Assembly: GCA_900554395.1 (NCBI GenBank)
Contig: USHB01000108.1
Span: forward strand, 1 to 5,839
DNA length: 5,839 bases
DNA from: an uncultured Phascolarctobacterium sp.
Lineage (GTDB): Bacteria > Bacillota > Negativicutes > Acidaminococcales > Acidaminococcaceae
Reading direction: 5' to 3'
The notes under the pieces were generated by a model, which was not told the origin of the DNA, did no database searches, and saw only the letters and a program-made list of their open reading frames with translations. The translations under genes were made by a program, and so were the position numbers. Numbering within the stretch: position 1 is the stretch's first letter; each line of letters starts with the position of its first letter. Shown piece after piece: positions 5,205 through 5,839 of the stretch.

Positions 5205-5839
5205 ATGAAGATTACTTTTTTGGGTGCCACAAGGATGGTAACAGGTTCATGCTATCTTTTGGAAATAGGCGGCAAAAAAATGCTGATAGACTGTGGTATG
5301 TTCCAGGGTTCTAAACTGATTAACGCTTTTAATGAGCGTGATTTTGTATTTAACCCCGGTGAGATTGATGCATTGGTTTTAACGCATGCACATATCGACC
5401 ACAGCGGTTTGATACCGAAACTGATTGCTCAGGGATATAAAGGGCCTGTATACTGCACCAAAACTACTTTGGAACTTTGCGGCATACTGCTTCCCGACAG
5501 TGCGCATATCCATGAGGCGGACGCCGAGTTTGCCAACCGCAAGGGGCTGCGTGCAGGACGTAAATTTATAAAGCCGCTGTATACTGTTGATGAGGCTTAT
5601 GCGGCGCTTAAAAATTTTGTTGTACGTGATTTTGATGAAGCCTTTGATGTAATTCCGGGCATAAAGGTTAAATTTAAAGTTGCCGGGCATATTATCGGTT
5701 CTGCCATGGCAGAGATATTTGCCGAAGAAGACGGCAAAACAACCAAGCTGATTTTTACCGGCGATGTCGGGCAGCCCGGTGCGCCTATTATAGCAGACCC
5801 GGAACAGCTTGCCGGCGCTGATTTTATCATAACGGAATC
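5205..5839 (+). CDS. Metallo-beta-lactamase fold RNA nuclease, beta-CASP type, N-terminal part (3' end outside window)
   Basis: Open from ATG 5205 to the window end, giving 211 complete codons and no stop. The start is supported by AGGGAGG (5191-5197), 7 bases upstream, and by the typical N-terminus MKITFLGATRMVTGSCYLLE. The product resembles COG1236/YSH1-type proteins, relatives of CPSF73 and of the Thermus nuclease TTHA0252. Visible motifs: DCGMFQG 29-35, the metal-binding HAHIDHSG 61-68 (H61, H63, D65, H66), the third-motif His162 in AGHIIGSA, and D187 in FTGDVG. The cut end, ITE followed by a partial Ser codon, matches the EST(Y/G) entry to the beta-CASP domain, which should follow outside the window together with the last metal ligand and an RNA-specificity domain. 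Family members cut RNA using two zinc ions in the cytoplasm; the target RNA is unknown. An insertion at about 103-127 (NRKG, then KPLYT) fits the bacterial subgroup. It begins a new transcription unit after the PHP terminator. Confidence 0.88.
   Translation, partial: MKITFLGATRMVTGSCYLLEIGGKKMLIDCGMFQGSKLINAFNERDFVFNPGEIDALVLTHAHIDHSGLIPKLIAQGYKGPVYCTKTTLELCGILLPDSAHIHEADAEFANRKGLRAGRKFIKPLYTVDEAYAALKNFVVRDFDEAFDVIPGIKVKFKVAGHIIGSAMAEIFAEEDGKTTKLIFTGDVGQPGAPIIADPEQLAGADFIITE

Noticed and set aside
5114..5314. 66-codon frame on the + strand before and across the start of the MBL-fold gene
   Set aside because: It begins just after a terminator without a ribosome site and overlaps a well-supported gene in another frame; the peptide has no family resemblance.
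5379..5830. Minus-strand open frames inside the MBL-fold gene
   Set aside because: They are antisense to a frame with clear MBL motifs and carry no recognisable features of their own.

Overview
The window carries six coding regions, all on the + strand and packed with short gaps (longest about 190 bases). Two are cut by the window edges. The sequence suggests a low-to-medium GC Firmicutes-type bacterium: strong AGGAGG-type ribosome sites, compact intrinsic terminators, an Obg GTPase with a full C-terminal OCT domain, and the obg-proB-proA order common in that phylum. The Obg P-loop region (GYPSVGKSS) and the mixed codon use would fit the Negativicutes, but that placement is an inference from memory of the families, not a search result.

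Layout. Bases 1-297 hold the C-terminal end of an SGNH/GDSL-type hydrolase. Its stop codon overlaps the start of a promoter-like region (299-341) with two perfect TATAAT hexamers. Next come obg (383-1654), proB (1668-2801) and proA (2813-4069), with gaps of 13 and 11 bases, closed by a strong intrinsic terminator at 4079-4113. This is a convincing three-gene operon: a ribosome-associated GTPase followed by the first two enzymes of proline synthesis from glutamate.

After the terminator, a 191-base spacer contains a perfect 14-base palindrome and a weak promoter candidate. It leads to a single-gene unit (4261-5067) encoding a PHP-family metal-dependent phosphoesterase of the TrpH/YciV type, closed by its own terminator at 5081-5110. 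A third unit then starts: a perfect -10 hexamer, a strong ribosome site, and from 5205 to the window end a long open frame encoding the N-terminal part of a metallo-beta-lactamase-fold, beta-CASP-type RNA nuclease with an intact HAHIDH motif.

Taken together: ProB makes gamma-glutamyl phosphate, ProA reduces it to glutamate semialdehyde, and cyclisation plus ProC (not in the window) would give proline. Obg acts in 50S ribosome assembly. The last two genes are both predicted hydrolases acting on RNA or nucleotide phosphates, but they sit in separate transcription units. Most of the window is ordinary housekeeping DNA. I see no mobile element, CRISPR array, tRNA, rRNA or riboswitch, and nothing that stands out as a previously undescribed system.
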